Shown: one piece after another, positions 16,191 through 26,681 of the stretch | Numbering within the stretch: the first letter of the stretch is position 1 | How the letters are laid out: each line of letters starts with the position of its first letter | Source of the DNA: Caloramator australicus RC3 | GTDB lineage: Bacteria > Bacillota > Clostridia > Clostridiales > Caloramatoraceae | Assembly: GCF_000297115.1 (NCBI RefSeq) | Contig: NZ_CAKP01000113.1 | Coordinates: 41,982-105,981, forward strand | Length of the DNA stretch: 64,000 bases | Direction of reading: 5' to 3' | The notes under the pieces: generated by a model | Databases searched by the model: none | The model's input: the letters and a program-made list of their open reading frames with translations, nothing else | What the model was told of the DNA's origin: nothing | Position numbers and translations under genes: made by a program

Positions 16191-17337
16191 ATTTAACTGC
16201 ATATTTTTCAACAAACTTATATTTTCCATTTTCTATTTTAATTATTGCAGCTTCCTTGTTTTCAGGATTATGAGTATCCTTTCCTATTTTGATATTTCCT
16301 GTTATTCCTTTAATTTCAATACCTTCTAGAGCTTCTTTAATCTTTTCTCCTTCAAAGCTATTTGCCTTCTTTATTGCTTCAACTAAAAGCGTGCAGGCAT
16401 CGGTTGCAAGATACCCATTTATTTCTGAATCCTTGCCAAACTTTTGTTTATATTTATTTCTAAATGGTTGAACCTCAGGATCGTCAAAATCCAAATGATT
16501 GATAATATATGAGCCTTCAACAGCATCACCGGCCATTGTCATTAGCTGTTCTGATGGCCATCCATCACCACCCATCAAAGTCGCAGTGATTCCAAGTTCC
16601 CTTGCCTGCTTTGCTGAAAGGGCAACTTCCTTATAATAATATGGCATAAATATAATATCTGGATTTGCTGCCTTTATCTTTGTAAGCTGAGGTCTAAAAT
16701 CAACATCCCCAGTTTTGAATCCTTCCTTTGCAACAACTTGTCCACCCTTTTTAGTAAATGTTTCTTCGAAGTATTGAGTTAACCCTTGGGAATAATCATC
16801 GCCAATATCATAAAGAATAGCTGCCTTTTTAAATCCTAAAACATCTATCGCATAACCTGCTGCAACAGCACCTTGATATGGGTCTATAAAGCAAATTCTA
16901 AAATTAAATGGCTTTACCTTTCCATCCACAACAGTAACCTTTGGATTTGTTGCAACTGTTGCAATATCAGGAACCTTCATTTCTTCTAAGATGGAAGAAA
17001 TTGGTATTGCCTGTCCACTTGAATTAGGTCCTATTATTGCGATAACCTTGTCTTGGGATGTCAATCTTCTTACAGCGTTAACTGCCTCCGTTCCATCACC
17101 TCTTGTATCATAAGCCACAACTTCTACTTTCTTGCCTAATAAGCCTCCATTGTTGTTTAACTCCTCGAAAAACATCTTTACTGCATTTGATTCACACTGT
17201 CCCCATACAGCCTGGTCGCCACTTAAAGGTCCAATCCAACCTACCTTAATAACGTCCCCTGCCTCCTTTTTAGCACAGCCGCTAAATAAGGAAATAACCA
17301 AAGCAAAAACTACAAGTAGAGATAAAAATTTTTTCAT
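16189..17337 (-). CDS. livK: Branched-chain amino-acid binding lipoprotein
   Basis: A 382-aa periplasmic-binding-type protein of the Leu/Ile/Val family, anchored as a lipoprotein. The signal peptide MKKFLSLLVVFALVISLFSGC ends in a lipobox with cysteine 21. The mature part starts IKVGWIGPLSGDQAVWGQ, typical of the family, with KVIAIIGPNSSGQA and AILYDIGDDYSQG further on. The start at MKKFLS is chosen because AAAGGAGG lies 7 nt upstream. It is the first gene of the liv operon. Specificity for branched-chain amino acids is by family only. Confidence 0.92.
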   Translation of the reverse strand: MKKFLSLLVVFALVISLFSGCAKKEAGDVIKVGWIGPLSGDQAVWGQCESNAVKMFFEELNNNGGLLGKKVEVVAYDTRGDGTEAVNAVRRLTSQDKVIAIIGPNSSGQAIPISSILEEMKVPDIATVATNPKVTVVDGKVKPFNFRICFIDPYQGAVAAGYAIDVLGFKKAAILYDIGDDYSQGLTQYFEETFTKKGGQVVAKEGFKTGDVDFRPQLTKIKAANPDIIFMPYYYKEVALSAKQARELGITATLMGGDGWPSEQLMTMAGDAVEGSYIINHLDFDDPEVQPFRNKYKQKFGKDSEINGYLATDACTLLVEAIKKANSFEGEKIKEALEGIEIKGITGNIKIGKDTHNPENKEAAIIKIENGKYKFVEKYAVK

Positions 17338-17371
17338 TTGACATCCTCCTTTGTGCAATTTGTCCAATTAA

Positions 17372-17400
17372 AGTATATAATTTATTCAAAACATTTTCAA
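17372..17400 (-). promoter_or_regulatory. Promoter of the liv operon
   Basis: TTGAAA (17395-17400) and TATACT (17372-17377) with a 17-bp spacer, about 35 bp before the livK start. Confidence 0.7.
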
Positions 17401-17434
17401 TATTTAGAATTATTAAAATATTTTTACTTTATAT

Positions 17435-18754
17435 CTAGAGCATTATTTTCTTTATTCCCCTATTTAAGATTTTGTAATAATCAATAAAATCGTAAATATC
17501 CTCTTCAAACAAACTTGAAAAGCCTTTAAATTCTTCTAAACTAAGCTCATTTATGTTTTTTCCTTTTTCCTCACAAAACAGAACTATTTTCCCAACGATC
17601 CTATGGGCATCTCTAAAGGGAACCCCTTTATTCACAAGATAATCCGCCACCTCTGTTGCATTTAAGTATCCATCCTCTATTGCCTTTAAAATTTTCTCTT
17701 CATTTACCTTCAAGGTTCTAATAACTCCCTCTAAAATATCGAGGCAATTTTTAACCGTGTCTAAAGAATCAAATATAGCTTCCTTATCCTCCTGCATATC
17801 CTTATTATAGGCAAGCGGAAGCCCCTTTAAAGTAGTTAATAAAGCCATCAAGTTGCCATAGACCCTTCCTGTTTTTCCCCTTATAAGCTCTAAAGAATCA
17901 GGATTTTTCTTTTGGGGCATTATGCTGCTTCCAGTTGAAAATTCATCATCTAAAGTTATAAATTTAAACTGGCATGAAGAGTATATTATAAAATCCTCAG
18001 AAATTCTGCTAAGGTGCATCATTATAATGGAAAGATCCGACAAAATTTCAAGGACAAAATCCCTGTCCGAAACCCCATCTAAAAAGTTTTCAACTGGTTT
18101 TTTAAATCCTAAAACTTTAGCTGTAAATTCCCTATCTATATCATAGGTTGTTCCAGCAAGGGCACAGGAGCCTAGCGGACATTCATCCATAATATCTATT
18201 GCATTTTGGATTCTTCTTTTGTCCCTTTCAAGCATGTTAAAGTAAGCCATTAGATAGTGCCTAAAAGTTATAACTTGGGCAGGCTGAAGATGGGTAAAGC
18301 CTGCCATAATATATGGATTTTCATCAGCCTTTTTCTTAATAGTTTGTTGAAGAAACTTTATTTTTTCTATTATAATGCTGCATTCCCTTTTTAAAAATAA
18401 TTTTAAATCGGTAACAACCTGATCGTTTCTTGACCTTGCCGTGTGAAGCTTTTTACCTAAAATCCCTATCCTTTGGATTAAGTGAAACTCCACAAAACTG
18501 TGGACATCTTCAAAATCACCTATAAGTTCAAGCTTTCCTGATTTAATATCCTCTAAAATCTCTTCAAGGCCATTTATTATCTTACTTCCTTCTTCTTCCC
18601 TTAATATTCCTACCTTTGTCAGCATCTTTGTATGGGCTATGCTTCCTTCTATATCATCGAAGATCAATCTTTTATCGATCTCAAATGAGGAATTAAACTT
18701 TTTCATTAAGGGATTTTCCACCTTTTCAAATCGTCCTCCCCATAACTTTTTCAT
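17435..18754 (-). CDS. argH: Argininosuccinate lyase
   Basis: A 439-aa enzyme that splits argininosuccinate into arginine and fumarate, the last step of arginine synthesis. [10 protein letters not shown] is the usual N-terminus, [10 protein letters not shown] the substrate-binding stretch and [12 protein letters not shown] the fumarase-superfamily signature with the catalytic serine loop. Its ATG overlaps the argG stop in an ATGA, so the two are translated together. Confidence 0.95.
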   Translation of the reverse strand: MKKLWGGRFEKVENPLMKKFNSSFEIDKRLIFDDIEGSIAHTKMLTKVGILREEEGSKIINGLEEILEDIKSGKLELIGDFEDVHSFVEFHLIQRIGILGKKLHTARSRNDQVVTDLKLFLKRECSIIIEKIKFLQQTIKKKADENPYIMAGFTHLQPAQVITFRHYLMAYFNMLERDKRRIQNAIDIMDECPLGSCALAGTTYDIDREFTAKVLGFKKPVENFLDGVSDRDFVLEILSDLSIIMMHLSRISEDFIIYSSCQFKFITLDDEFSTGSSIMPQKKNPDSLELIRGKTGRVYGNLMALLTTLKGLPLAYNKDMQEDKEAIFDSLDTVKNCLDILEGVIRTLKVNEEKILKAIEDGYLNATEVADYLVNKGVPFRDAHRIVGKIVLFCEEKGKNINELSLEEFKGFSSLFEEDIYDFIDYYKILNRGIKKIML

Positions 18755-19952
18755 TTTATCATCCCCATCTTCATCATTGCCTTAATCTTTATTGGAAGCC
18801 CATACAAATTAATAAAGCCTTCTGCATCCTTATGACTATAAACTTCACTATATCCAAAGGATGAAATATCCTTATCGTAAAGGGCAAATTTACTCTCCAC
18901 CCCGGCAGGAATAATGTTGCCCTTATAAAGTTTAAGTTTTACTTTTCCAGTTACATTTTCCTGAGTTTTTTCAATAAATTCATCGATAGCCTCCCTTAAA
19001 GTTGTAAACCATAAACCATTATAGACAATTTTTGTATATTTATGCGAAATTATTTCTTTGAAATGAAGGGTCTCCTTATCTAATGTTAAATATTCAAGAT
19101 ATCTGTGGGCCTCGTAAAGTATACTTCCTGCAGGAGTTTCATAAACTCCCCTGGATTTCATACCCACCAATCTATTTTCAATGATATCTATAACTCCAAT
19201 TCCATTTTCTCCGCCTATTTTATTTAAAACCTCAATTAATTCAACAGGGTTTAATTCTTTCCCATTAACCTTTTTAGGAACGCCCTTTTCAAATTCAATA
19301 TCAACGTAACTTGCTTCATCCTTTGCCTTCTCAGGTGGAGTTACGATAGCATACATTTCAATTTTATGTTCATTCTTAGGGTCCTCTAAATCCCCACCTT
19401 CGTGACTTACATGCCATAAATTTTTATCAACGGAATAAATCTTTTCCTTAGTAACAGGAACTTCTATTCCCTTCAAATTAGCGTAGTCTATAGCATCCTC
19501 CCTTGATTTGATATCCCAAATCCTCCATGGGGCTATTATTTTTATAGTTGGATCAAGGGCAGCAATGCCAAGCTCAAATCTTACCTGATCGTTGCCCTTT
19601 CCTGTGCAGCCGTGGCAGATATACTCTGCTCCTTCCTTATGGGCAATTTCAACAAGCTTTTTGGCCATTAAAGGTCTTGCAAAGGCTGTTCCAAGAAGGT
19701 ATTTTCCCTCATAAAGAGCTCTTGATTTAATAGCTTTAAAAAGATACTCCTTTACGAATTCCTCCTTAACATCTTCAATATAAACCTTTGATGCTCCGGA
19801 TTTTAATGCCTTTTCCTTGATCTTTTCCATGTTATCTCCCTGTCCAACGTCAATACACACAGCTACGATCTCTGTATCGTAGTTCTCCTTTAGCCAAGGA
19901 ATAATTATCGAAGTGTCGAGCCCTCCTGAATAAGCAAGTATTATCTTCCCAT
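18751..19952 (-). CDS. argG: Argininosuccinate synthase (frame break at codon 3)
   Basis: About 400 aa once repaired, the normal family length. It joins citrulline and aspartate with ATP. The real start is an ATG at 19950-19952, 7 nt after GAGGAG. The coding sense runs as [15 protein letters not shown], the ATP-binding loop, only if one A is added to the GGGAA after codon 2; otherwise a stop follows at once. The rest is clean: [42 protein letters not shown] single missing base in a short A run of an otherwise perfect essential-type gene argues for a sequence error rather than decay. It precedes argH with a 4-bp overlap. Confidence 0.92.
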
Positions 19953-19980
19953 GTAAACTCCTCCTCTTTGTTTTTTAATA

Positions 19981-20009
19981 ATTATACAATTATTTTTATA
20001 TTTATGCAA
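19981..20009 (-). promoter_or_regulatory. Promoter of argGH
   Basis: TTGCAT (20004-20009), a 17-bp spacer and a perfect TATAAT (19981-19986) on the minus strand, about 30 bp before the argG start. TGCATAAAT/TGTATAATT half-sites within it could be an ArgR box, but the match is loose. Confidence 0.75.
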
Positions 20010-20032
20010 TAGTTTTTTTAAAAATTCACCCC

Positions 20033-20065
20033 ATAAGATGCCAAATAAATTTATCGGAATCTTAC
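20033..20065 (-). terminator. Possible terminator after the polysaccharide cluster
   Basis: TAAGAT...ATCTTA arms with an inner CC/GG pair and a large AT loop, followed on the minus strand by a T-rich stretch. It would close the polysaccharide transcript and separate it from argGH. Confidence 0.4.
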
Positions 20066-20084
20066 AGGGTGCTAATACATTAAA

Positions 20085-20935
20085 CTACTTTTTCTTTTCA
20101 ATTATTTCTCCAATAACATCCTCTATCCTTATATTCCCATATCCTGCTGGATAGCGGTATATTTTTTTGCTCTTTGAGTTGAATTTGTTAAAACCCCTTT
20201 CGGTGGTAACGAAGTATTCAAAGCCTACCCCTTTTGCAATTTCTAAAACCTTTTCGTTATACTGTCCAAAGGGAAAGCATAAAACCTTTGAGTCCTTGCC
20301 TAAAAGGTTTTTAATAACCTCCCTTGATTTTACAAGATCATAGTAAATCCTTTCCTCATAATCCCTTTCCCTTTCAAACCTTTTAGCATTAGGATCATAT
20401 CCTCTATGGGCAAGCTTCCCTCCCTGCTTTAGGGATTCATTTATATAAATATAGTCGTGGCTCTCATGGGTATGGGAATCTATTTCTATAAGACCACTTA
20501 AATAAACCTCTCTAATCTCCTCTTCATTCATGGAAAAACTATCCTTTTTACCCTTAGTTGTTATCCTTGAGGTTACAATGAAATTTACAGAAGGAATGTT
20601 ATACTTTTTTAAAATTGGAAAGGCATATCTATAAAATCCCTTTAATCCATCATCAAAAGTTATTAAAATTGCATTTACAGGCGGCCTTTTTCTTCCCTCA
20701 AGGCAGGCAATGGTATCCTGTAAAGATACAAAATTAAAGCCCCTCCTTTTTAAAGTTAAAATATCCTTCTCAAACCTCTCAGGAGTTATTGTAAGATTTG
20801 TCAAAGGCTTAGGACTTACATTATGATAGGTTAAAACGGCAATTTTATCTTTATAATAAATTTTTTTGCCTTCCTCTGCATTAACATTAAAGGAAAAAAG
20901 GAAAAAAATAAAACTAAAATCCAAACCCTCTTCAT
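20085..20935 (-). CDS. Secreted polysaccharide deacetylase (frame break in the signal peptide)
   Basis: About 283 aa once repaired. The NodB domain shows LTYHNVSP, the metal-binding ITFDDGLKG and SHTHESH, and CFPFGQYNEKVL. It removes acetyl groups from N-acetylated polysaccharide or peptidoglycan outside the cell. The ATG (MKRVWILVL) overlaps the upstream tagA stop in ATGA. Its signal peptide joins the deacetylase frame only if one A is added in the A6/A7 runs at 20894-20908; without that, only a TTG inside the signal peptide is available. It is the last gene of the polysaccharide operon, so it may trim the finished polymer. Confidence 0.85.
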
Positions 20936-21654
20936 CTTTTAAACCTCTCCCTTAAAACCTTACATAAAAACACAGGCAAAACAGACATCCTTCTATATCT
21001 CCATGGCTCCTTTATGAGTCTATAAAGCCATTCAAGACCTAATTTTCTCATAATCTTTGGAGCCCTTTTAATATTGCCTGAAATAACATCAAGGCTACCT
21101 CCAATTCCCATAAGTAGGGGAACTTGTAGTCTTTCCATATGCTTAGTTATCCAATACTCCTGCTTTGGACTTCCCATTGCAACAAATAAAATATCAGGAT
21201 TTTTTCTCTTAATATCCTCAATAACTTCCTCTTCATCCTTAAAATATCCGTCCCTAACTCCAACAACATTAAGGCCGTGAAACCTTTCCTTTAAAACCTT
21301 AACAGCCTCATCGGCAACTCCTGGTTTTGCACCTAATATGTAAACCCTATATCCTCTTTCAGCTGCTCTTTTGCAAATATTTATCATAAGGTCGATTCCT
21401 GTAACCCTTGATCTTATCCTTCCTCCGTTTAAAATCGAAGCAATAACAACTCCAACGCCATCGGCAATTTGAATTGTTGCGCTGTTTAATAGATTTTTTA
21501 AGCTTTCATCCTCCTGCGCCTTCATTATCTTTTCAGGATTTATAGCAACAATAAAGGAGGGTTTTCTTTCCATTATTATTCTATCGACTTCCAAAAGAAC
21601 TTGTCCCATATTAAGAGGACAAACATCGACACCAAGATACCTTTCCTTTACCAT
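20932..21654 (-). CDS. tagA: WecG/TagA/CpsF-family glycosyltransferase
   Basis: A 240-aa enzyme of the family that adds N-acetylmannosamine (or ManNAc uronate) to undecaprenyl-linked GlcNAc. It shows the conserved VAINPEKIMKAQED, the IADGVGVV aspartate motif, YILGAKPGVA and FVAMGSPKQEYWI segments, and the basic C-terminal membrane-association tail RLIKEPWRYRRM. It begins one base after the upstream glycosyltransferase stop and overlaps the deacetylase. The exact sugar is not decidable from sequence. Confidence 0.88.
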   Translation of the reverse strand: MVKERYLGVDVCPLNMGQVLLEVDRIIMERKPSFIVAINPEKIMKAQEDESLKNLLNSATIQIADGVGVVIASILNGGRIRSRVTGIDLMINICKRAAERGYRVYILGAKPGVADEAVKVLKERFHGLNVVGVRDGYFKDEEEVIEDIKRKNPDILFVAMGSPKQEYWITKHMERLQVPLLMGIGGSLDVISGNIKRAPKIMRKLGLEWLYRLIKEPWRYRRMSVLPVFLCKVLRERFKR

Positions 21655-21655
21655 A

Positions 21656-22759
21656 TTAATCCTCCATTATCTTCTCATATATTTCTTTATATCCTTCGAC
21701 AAATCTTTCAATGGAATAAAATTGTCTTGCTTTATCATGAAGCCTTTTACCAAATTCTATGCATTTTAAATCATCCCTTAAAAGATTTAACATTTTTTCT
21801 GTTAGATCCTCAACATCCCCATATTCCACTAAATAACCGTTGTTTCCATCCTCAACAAGGTCAGAAATTCCTCCTACCATAGTAGACACAACCGTTTTTT
21901 TATATTTTGCCGACTCTAATATGCTAAGTGGAAAACTTTCACTCCTTGATGTTAAGCAGGTAAACCTAGATATGTATAAAAACTCATCAGGTCTTTGAAA
22001 ACCTAAAAATACCACACTATCAGCAATATCATATTCTTCAACATATCGCTCAAGCTGATCTCTAATTGGTCCATCTCCTACTATTAAAAACATAGCATCA
22101 GGACATTCCTTTAAAACCTTTTTTGCCGCATCAAAGAAAAACTTATGGCCCTTAATTGGATGAAGCCTTGCAACCATAGTTACAAACTTTTTGTTCCTTG
22201 GAAGGTCGTATTTTTCTATTATTTCATCATAGTCAAAATTATAGACCTCGTCAAAGTCAATTCCGTTATATACTACAAATATTTTTTCTTCTTCATATCC
22301 TCTTTCTACTAACATCTTCTTAAAATCCTTGGAAACTGCAATATAGTAATCAAAGCTCTTTAGGGCATAGGCATTAATCCTTGAAAATATGAGAGTCTTA
22401 AAGGGATTTCCCTCATAGTCCATAAGGTAGTCACTGTGAATAGTAGTTACAAAGGGCTTTTTAATAATCTTTTTTAGAAACATCCCTAAAAAGTTTGCCC
22501 TTCCACCGTGACAATTTATTAAATCAACCTCTTCCTTAACTGCAACCTTTTTAATCTCATCAAGGATACTAAGGTCAAACCTGCCCCTTTGTTCGATAAG
22601 GCGAATGTCAAGTCCCATTTCTAGTCCTTCCCTATAAAGGGCACCATCCATAAGACAGATTATTATATTTTTAAAGGATTTAGCATTTGCGGCAAGGCTT
22701 AAAAGATGCCGTTTAGAGCCCCCAACTTCACCACCGCTTATAATATGTAAAACCTTCAT
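21656..22759 (-). CDS. Glycosyltransferase family 4
   Basis: A 367-aa GT-B enzyme. N-terminal HIISGGEVGGSKRHLLSLA, and the C-terminal nucleotide-sugar half shows MVARLHPIKGHKFFFDAAK and the SRSESFPLSILE acid-box motif. The start MKVLHIIS follows AGGAGAGG. A terminator hairpin precedes it, so it may have its own promoter in the AT-rich DNA at 22.76-22.83 kb. Confidence 0.85.
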   Translation of the reverse strand: MKVLHIISGGEVGGSKRHLLSLAANAKSFKNIIICLMDGALYREGLEMGLDIRLIEQRGRFDLSILDEIKKVAVKEEVDLINCHGGRANFLGMFLKKIIKKPFVTTIHSDYLMDYEGNPFKTLIFSRINAYALKSFDYYIAVSKDFKKMLVERGYEEEKIFVVYNGIDFDEVYNFDYDEIIEKYDLPRNKKFVTMVARLHPIKGHKFFFDAAKKVLKECPDAMFLIVGDGPIRDQLERYVEEYDIADSVVFLGFQRPDEFLYISRFTCLTSRSESFPLSILESAKYKKTVVSTMVGGISDLVEDGNNGYLVEYGDVEDLTEKMLNLLRDDLKCIEFGKRLHDKARQFYSIERFVEGYKEIYEKIMED

Positions 22760-22832
22760 AAAACCTCTCCTCATCAGATGAGTATTCTACAAATTATTTA
22801 TACCATATATAAAACAACTAAGCAAATAAATT

Positions 22833-22858
22833 TTAAGGACGGCCCAAGCCGTCCTTAA
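22833..22858 (-). terminator. Terminator inside the polysaccharide cluster
   Basis: AAGGACGGC/GCCGTCCTT perfect stem overlapping the dehydrogenase stop codon, followed by a modest T-rich stretch. Confidence 0.75.
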
Positions 22859-24180
22859 ATAGTTTTATATATAATCCCCGCATCTCTTAATACATCTTTA
22901 AATCCCTCAAACAAATTCTTTGTATCAAAAATTACAGCTCCCTTTTGAAGGCTTCCTATGATATCGTCAATCTTTATATCCTCAAACTCCTTCTGTTTTG
23001 CAAGGACCATTATGCCCTCTGCATCCTTTATAGCTTCCTCAAGGCTATTTACCTTAAAGGGATACTCCGTAACAACAGCAGGATCATAGGCTAGGACCTT
23101 CGCTCCCTTTTTTCTTAATATTTTAATTATCTCAATTGGAGGGCTTATTCTATCATCGTTAGAATAATCCTTCATAGCAATACCTAAGACTCCTATTTTG
23201 GCCCCCTCTATTGTCTTTCCAGCACCCCTTAAAAGCTTTTCCATGATATTTACCATTATCTCAGGAAGCTTTGCATTCTTCTCCCTTGAAAGTTTCAAAA
23301 TATCTAAGTTAACTCCAAGCTCCTTAGCCTTCGGTTCTAAATAGTGATATGCATTAGGAATGCAGTATCCTCCAACACCTGGGCCTGGAACTAAAAGATT
23401 TACCCTTTTATGGGTATTGGCAACCTTTATAACCTCAAATATATTGATTCCAAGGGCCTCTGTAAACCTTGCAAACTCCTGCACCATGGCAATATTTACA
23501 TCCCTTTGAACATTTTCAAAAACCTTTGCAGTTTCAACAACTTTAATAGAGCTTGCAATTAAAACATCCGTCTTGCAAACTATCTCTAAAAGCTCCTTTG
23601 CCCTTTTGGCACTTTCTTCGTTAACACCTGCAACAACCGTTGGCATATATGCAAATTCTTCAAAGGCTTTACCCTCCGCAATCCTTTCCGATGAATAGGC
23701 AAGATAAAAATCTATCCCTGCCTTCATTCCTGATTCTTCTTCAAGGATAGGAAGTAAAATCTCCTCTGTCGTCCCCGGAATTACAGTGCTTCGTATAACC
23801 ACTAAATCTTCCCTTTTTAAATTTTTACCTATAAGCCTTGTGCATTCCACAAGGTCTGTTAAATCGTGCTGCCCGTTTATTATCGGTATCCCAACGGTAA
23901 CAACGATGTTATTGCACTCCTTTAAAGCCAAAACCCCATCGGTCGTTGCCCTGTATCTTTTCTCTTCAAGCTGCTCCTTTAAGATCTCCTGAATAGTCCT
24001 TCCCTCAAAGGCCTCCTTATGATGGGTAATTCCTTTATTTATATCCTTAACAAGGTTTTCTACAACATCAACTCCATAAACATTGCATCCCCTCATTGCA
24101 AAACTTAATGAAAGGGGAAGTCCCACAAACCCTTGTCCAAAAACTGCAACATTTCTTAAGCTTTCCTTTATATTATCCAT
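22855..24180 (-). CDS. wecC: UDP-N-acetylmannosamine dehydrogenase-type nucleotide-sugar dehydrogenase
   Basis: A 441-aa two-fold NAD-dependent dehydrogenase that oxidises C6 of a UDP-sugar to a uronate. NAD fold AVFGQGFVGLPLSLSFA at the N-terminus; catalytic cysteine in GPGVGGYCIPNAYHYL; C-terminal UDP-binding DYSNDDRISPPIEI. It differs clearly from the two wbpA genes of this window. With a WecB-type epimerase and TagA in the same cluster, ManNAc uronate is a reasonable product, but UDP-GlcNAc or UDP-Glc cannot be excluded. Confidence 0.82.
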   Translation of the reverse strand: MDNIKESLRNVAVFGQGFVGLPLSLSFAMRGCNVYGVDVVENLVKDINKGITHHKEAFEGRTIQEILKEQLEEKRYRATTDGVLALKECNNIVVTVGIPIINGQHDLTDLVECTRLIGKNLKREDLVVIRSTVIPGTTEEILLPILEEESGMKAGIDFYLAYSSERIAEGKAFEEFAYMPTVVAGVNEESAKRAKELLEIVCKTDVLIASSIKVVETAKVFENVQRDVNIAMVQEFARFTEALGINIFEVIKVANTHKRVNLLVPGPGVGGYCIPNAYHYLEPKAKELGVNLDILKLSREKNAKLPEIMVNIMEKLLRGAGKTIEGAKIGVLGIAMKDYSNDDRISPPIEIIKILRKKGAKVLAYDPAVVTEYPFKVNSLEEAIKDAEGIMVLAKQKEFEDIKIDDIIGSLQKGAVIFDTKNLFEGFKDVLRDAGIIYKTI

Positions 24181-25391
24181 TAAAATTCCTCCTCAGCTTC
24201 TAAAACATAGGCCTTATATAAAAGAGCCGTTAAAAGCCATGCAAAAACATTTAACTGTGGTATAAACATCAGATTGTTGAAATTGTTTTGGAAAAGATAC
24301 GATACCCAAAAGCCTATAAGACTCAGGGCAATAACCTTATACTCCCTTGTTTTATTATAAACCACAATAACCAAATAAAAAAGCATTATATATATGAACA
24401 TAAAATTAAGCCCGCCAAAAATCCCCATCTCAGCAAACATCTTTAAAAAAGAATTGTGGGGACTCCAAAGGTCCTTCCTTACAAAGAGCTCGGGAAACCT
24501 TTTTATATAATCATCATAAAAATACCTATAATTGCCATGGCCAACGCCTAAAACAAAGTGCTCCTTAAACATTAAATAGGCCGTTTTCCATAGTTTAAAC
24601 CTTGCATCCTTTGTAATTTTTTCTATAGATAAAAGGGTTATAAACCTTTTTCTTGTAAATGGGTGGGCAATTAACGGAAGTATAAATGCAGGCAATATTG
24701 CTATAAATTTTTTGTTTTCAATCAAAAGTATTACAAATAAACCTAATAAAAACGCAAGCCAAGAACTTCTATTTAAGCTAAACAGAAGGTTAAATATGAA
24801 TAAAGCTAAGAATAAAACATTATAAATCTTTATTTTCCTTTCCTTTATCATGTCAACTATCGGGTAAAATATAACAATATTTACTGCCGCTCCCCAATAG
24901 TTTGGATTTACAAAGGTAGAATTTAGCCTAATATTCCTGTTTACCGTATAAGGTGATAATCCAAATATGAACTGGATAACCCCATAAAGGGCTGCTACAA
25001 CCATCGAGGCAAAAAACAACATAAATGCCCTTTTTATAGTCCTTTTATCAGCTAAAAGAACTATAAAATAAAATAGAAAAACATACTCAAAAAATCTTAA
25101 GCTTTCACTAATTGCAGCACCTTTATTTGGAGCTATAAAAAAGGAAATTATATTTAAAAAAACAAATAAACCAATAAATAAGTTTAATTTTCTAAGCCCC
25201 TTGTCCTTTAAATTATAAAGTTCCTTTAATCCACCTTCAAATAAAAGGTAGCAAAGACCAAAGAAAATCAAAATAGATGCTATTATAAAATCCGCAGAAA
25301 GGGGCAAAAATCCTAATTTAATCTTTAAAGGTAAAATTGGAACTAAAATAACAAATACATATATAGATATATTAAAAAGCCGCTTAAACAT
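24180..25391 (-). CDS. O-antigen ligase/polymerase-like membrane protein
   Basis: A 403-aa protein with about ten to twelve hydrophobic helices. The Wzy_C/WaaL-type loop is visible: LGVGHGNYRYFYDDYI followed by DLWSPHNSFLKMFAEMGIFG, with the PHN motif. Such proteins polymerise or ligate lipid-linked glycans at the outer face of the membrane. Start MFKRL chosen for GAAGGTG upstream; it abuts the dehydrogenase gene by 1 bp. Confidence 0.82.
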   Translation of the reverse strand: MFKRLFNISIYVFVILVPILPLKIKLGFLPLSADFIIASILIFFGLCYLLFEGGLKELYNLKDKGLRKLNLFIGLFVFLNIISFFIAPNKGAAISESLRFFEYVFLFYFIVLLADKRTIKRAFMLFFASMVVAALYGVIQFIFGLSPYTVNRNIRLNSTFVNPNYWGAAVNIVIFYPIVDMIKERKIKIYNVLFLALFIFNLLFSLNRSSWLAFLLGLFVILLIENKKFIAILPAFILPLIAHPFTRKRFITLLSIEKITKDARFKLWKTAYLMFKEHFVLGVGHGNYRYFYDDYIKRFPELFVRKDLWSPHNSFLKMFAEMGIFGGLNFMFIYIMLFYLVIVVYNKTREYKVIALSLIGFWVSYLFQNNFNNLMFIPQLNVFAWLLTALLYKAYVLEAEEEF

Positions 25392-25403
25392 ACTTAACAC
25401 CTT

Positions 25404-26681
25404 CTATTCCCTAAAGCTTTTCAAAAATAGAATGCTCATAAAAAGTGCGATCAATAGCCCATGGGTTTTTAAAGTAGTTAAAAGTGACGAATTAACAAGA
25501 GCTAAAAAGGAACTAAAGGAAATCAAAACTATATATTTTCTATTTCTATTGTTTTCGCTAAAATATTCAAAGCCAAGTAAAACTAATGCTAAAAGGATTG
25601 TAAATATTATTATCCCAACAAACCCTATATGGGAATAGGCATTTGCAATATAGTTTACATTTGCAGACATTTGAGGTTCATGATATACATATCTTCCTAT
25701 AATAAATGGGCTGTCGATTTTGTAGATATTTTTAATAAATCTTTTTAAAATGCTGCTGGATAAATAAAGTTTTGGATGCTTTGTAAAAAAGTCATAATAA
25801 ACAAAACTTAAGGATTGCGGAACGAAAAAGGCTCGTCTTATACCAACCGACATTATGAAATTATTCTTTAAAAGCAAAACTGAAGTTATAAAAAGATTCA
25901 ATGCCGGAAGCATGTAATACATAAGTTTTTCTGAATAAATTAAAAATACAAAAAGGTTTATAATCAGTGAAAAAAGATAAAACTTAGAACCGTTTATGGT
26001 AAAGATTAATGCCTGAACTATTAAAGGAATAACAATAAGGTAATACCTTCTTATCTTTGCAAAATATGCGATGCTTGTTGGAATAACAACAAGCGCTGAC
26101 CATTGAAGAATATATTTTAAGTAGGTTGGAATCACAGCCCTTGCCTTAAATCTAATATCATAAACCTTCTCTAAATTTAAAAGATAATATAAAGAATGTC
26201 CATACTTAATATAAGCATAAATATTTATTGCGAAAAACAAAAATAAAGTTAAAGCCAAAAGATAAACATAAAGGTCATTAGAACGATATCTTCTTTCCCT
26301 TTTTGCAAATCCCCTGTAAAATAGGAATATCCCCTCAAGAATTAAAAAAGAAATAACAACCATGTAAAAATAAGGCCTTGCATTATCAGACATCCAATAA
26401 AATACCGATAAGGGAACAAATAATAAATTGTATAAAATAAAGCTGTAGGTTAAATATATGCTTTTATTAATATCATAATAAAAATACACAAGACCAAGTA
26501 ATATCGTAAAGATTATAGCTTCTATAAGCTTAAAAAAGTTAAGATTAAGTGCATACCCTACTTGGTATGTATAATCCTGAAAAATATAAAAGTAAAAATA
26601 ATAGCTATAGCACAAAAGAACAAAATATATTCCAAGGCTTATTATAAATCTTTTCCTCTCCATCAACCTTTCAAACATCAT
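25404..26681 (-). CDS. Polysaccharide polymerase (Wzy-like, oligosaccharide repeat unit polymerase)
   Basis: A 425-aa protein made almost entirely of hydrophobic helices with a long central loop, as in repeat-unit polymerases. The stretch SVGIRRAFFVPQSLSFVYYDFF and the later MSANVNYIANAYSHIGFVG resemble that family. Two adjacent ATGs overlap the upstream stop codon. Together with the neighbouring ligase-like protein and the MurJ-type flippase it suggests a Wzx/Wzy route for the polymer. Confidence 0.72.
   Translation of the reverse strand: MMFERLMERKRFIISLGIYFVLLCYSYYFYFYIFQDYTYQVGYALNLNFFKLIEAIIFTILLGLVYFYYDINKSIYLTYSFILYNLLFVPLSVFYWMSDNARPYFYMVVISFLILEGIFLFYRGFAKRERRYRSNDLYVYLLALTLFLFFAINIYAYIKYGHSLYYLLNLEKVYDIRFKARAVIPTYLKYILQWSALVVIPTSIAYFAKIRRYYLIVIPLIVQALIFTINGSKFYLFSLIINLFVFLIYSEKLMYYMLPALNLFITSVLLLKNNFIMSVGIRRAFFVPQSLSFVYYDFFTKHPKLYLSSSILKRFIKNIYKIDSPFIIGRYVYHEPQMSANVNYIANAYSHIGFVGIIIFTILLALVLLGFEYFSENNRNRKYIVLISFSSFLALVNSSLLTTLKTHGLLIALFMSILFLKSFRE

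Noticed and set aside
19981..20009. A firm ArgR operator in front of argG
   Set aside because: The half-sites TGCATAAAT and TGTATAATT are too loose and coincide with promoter boxes; only a promoter is claimed.
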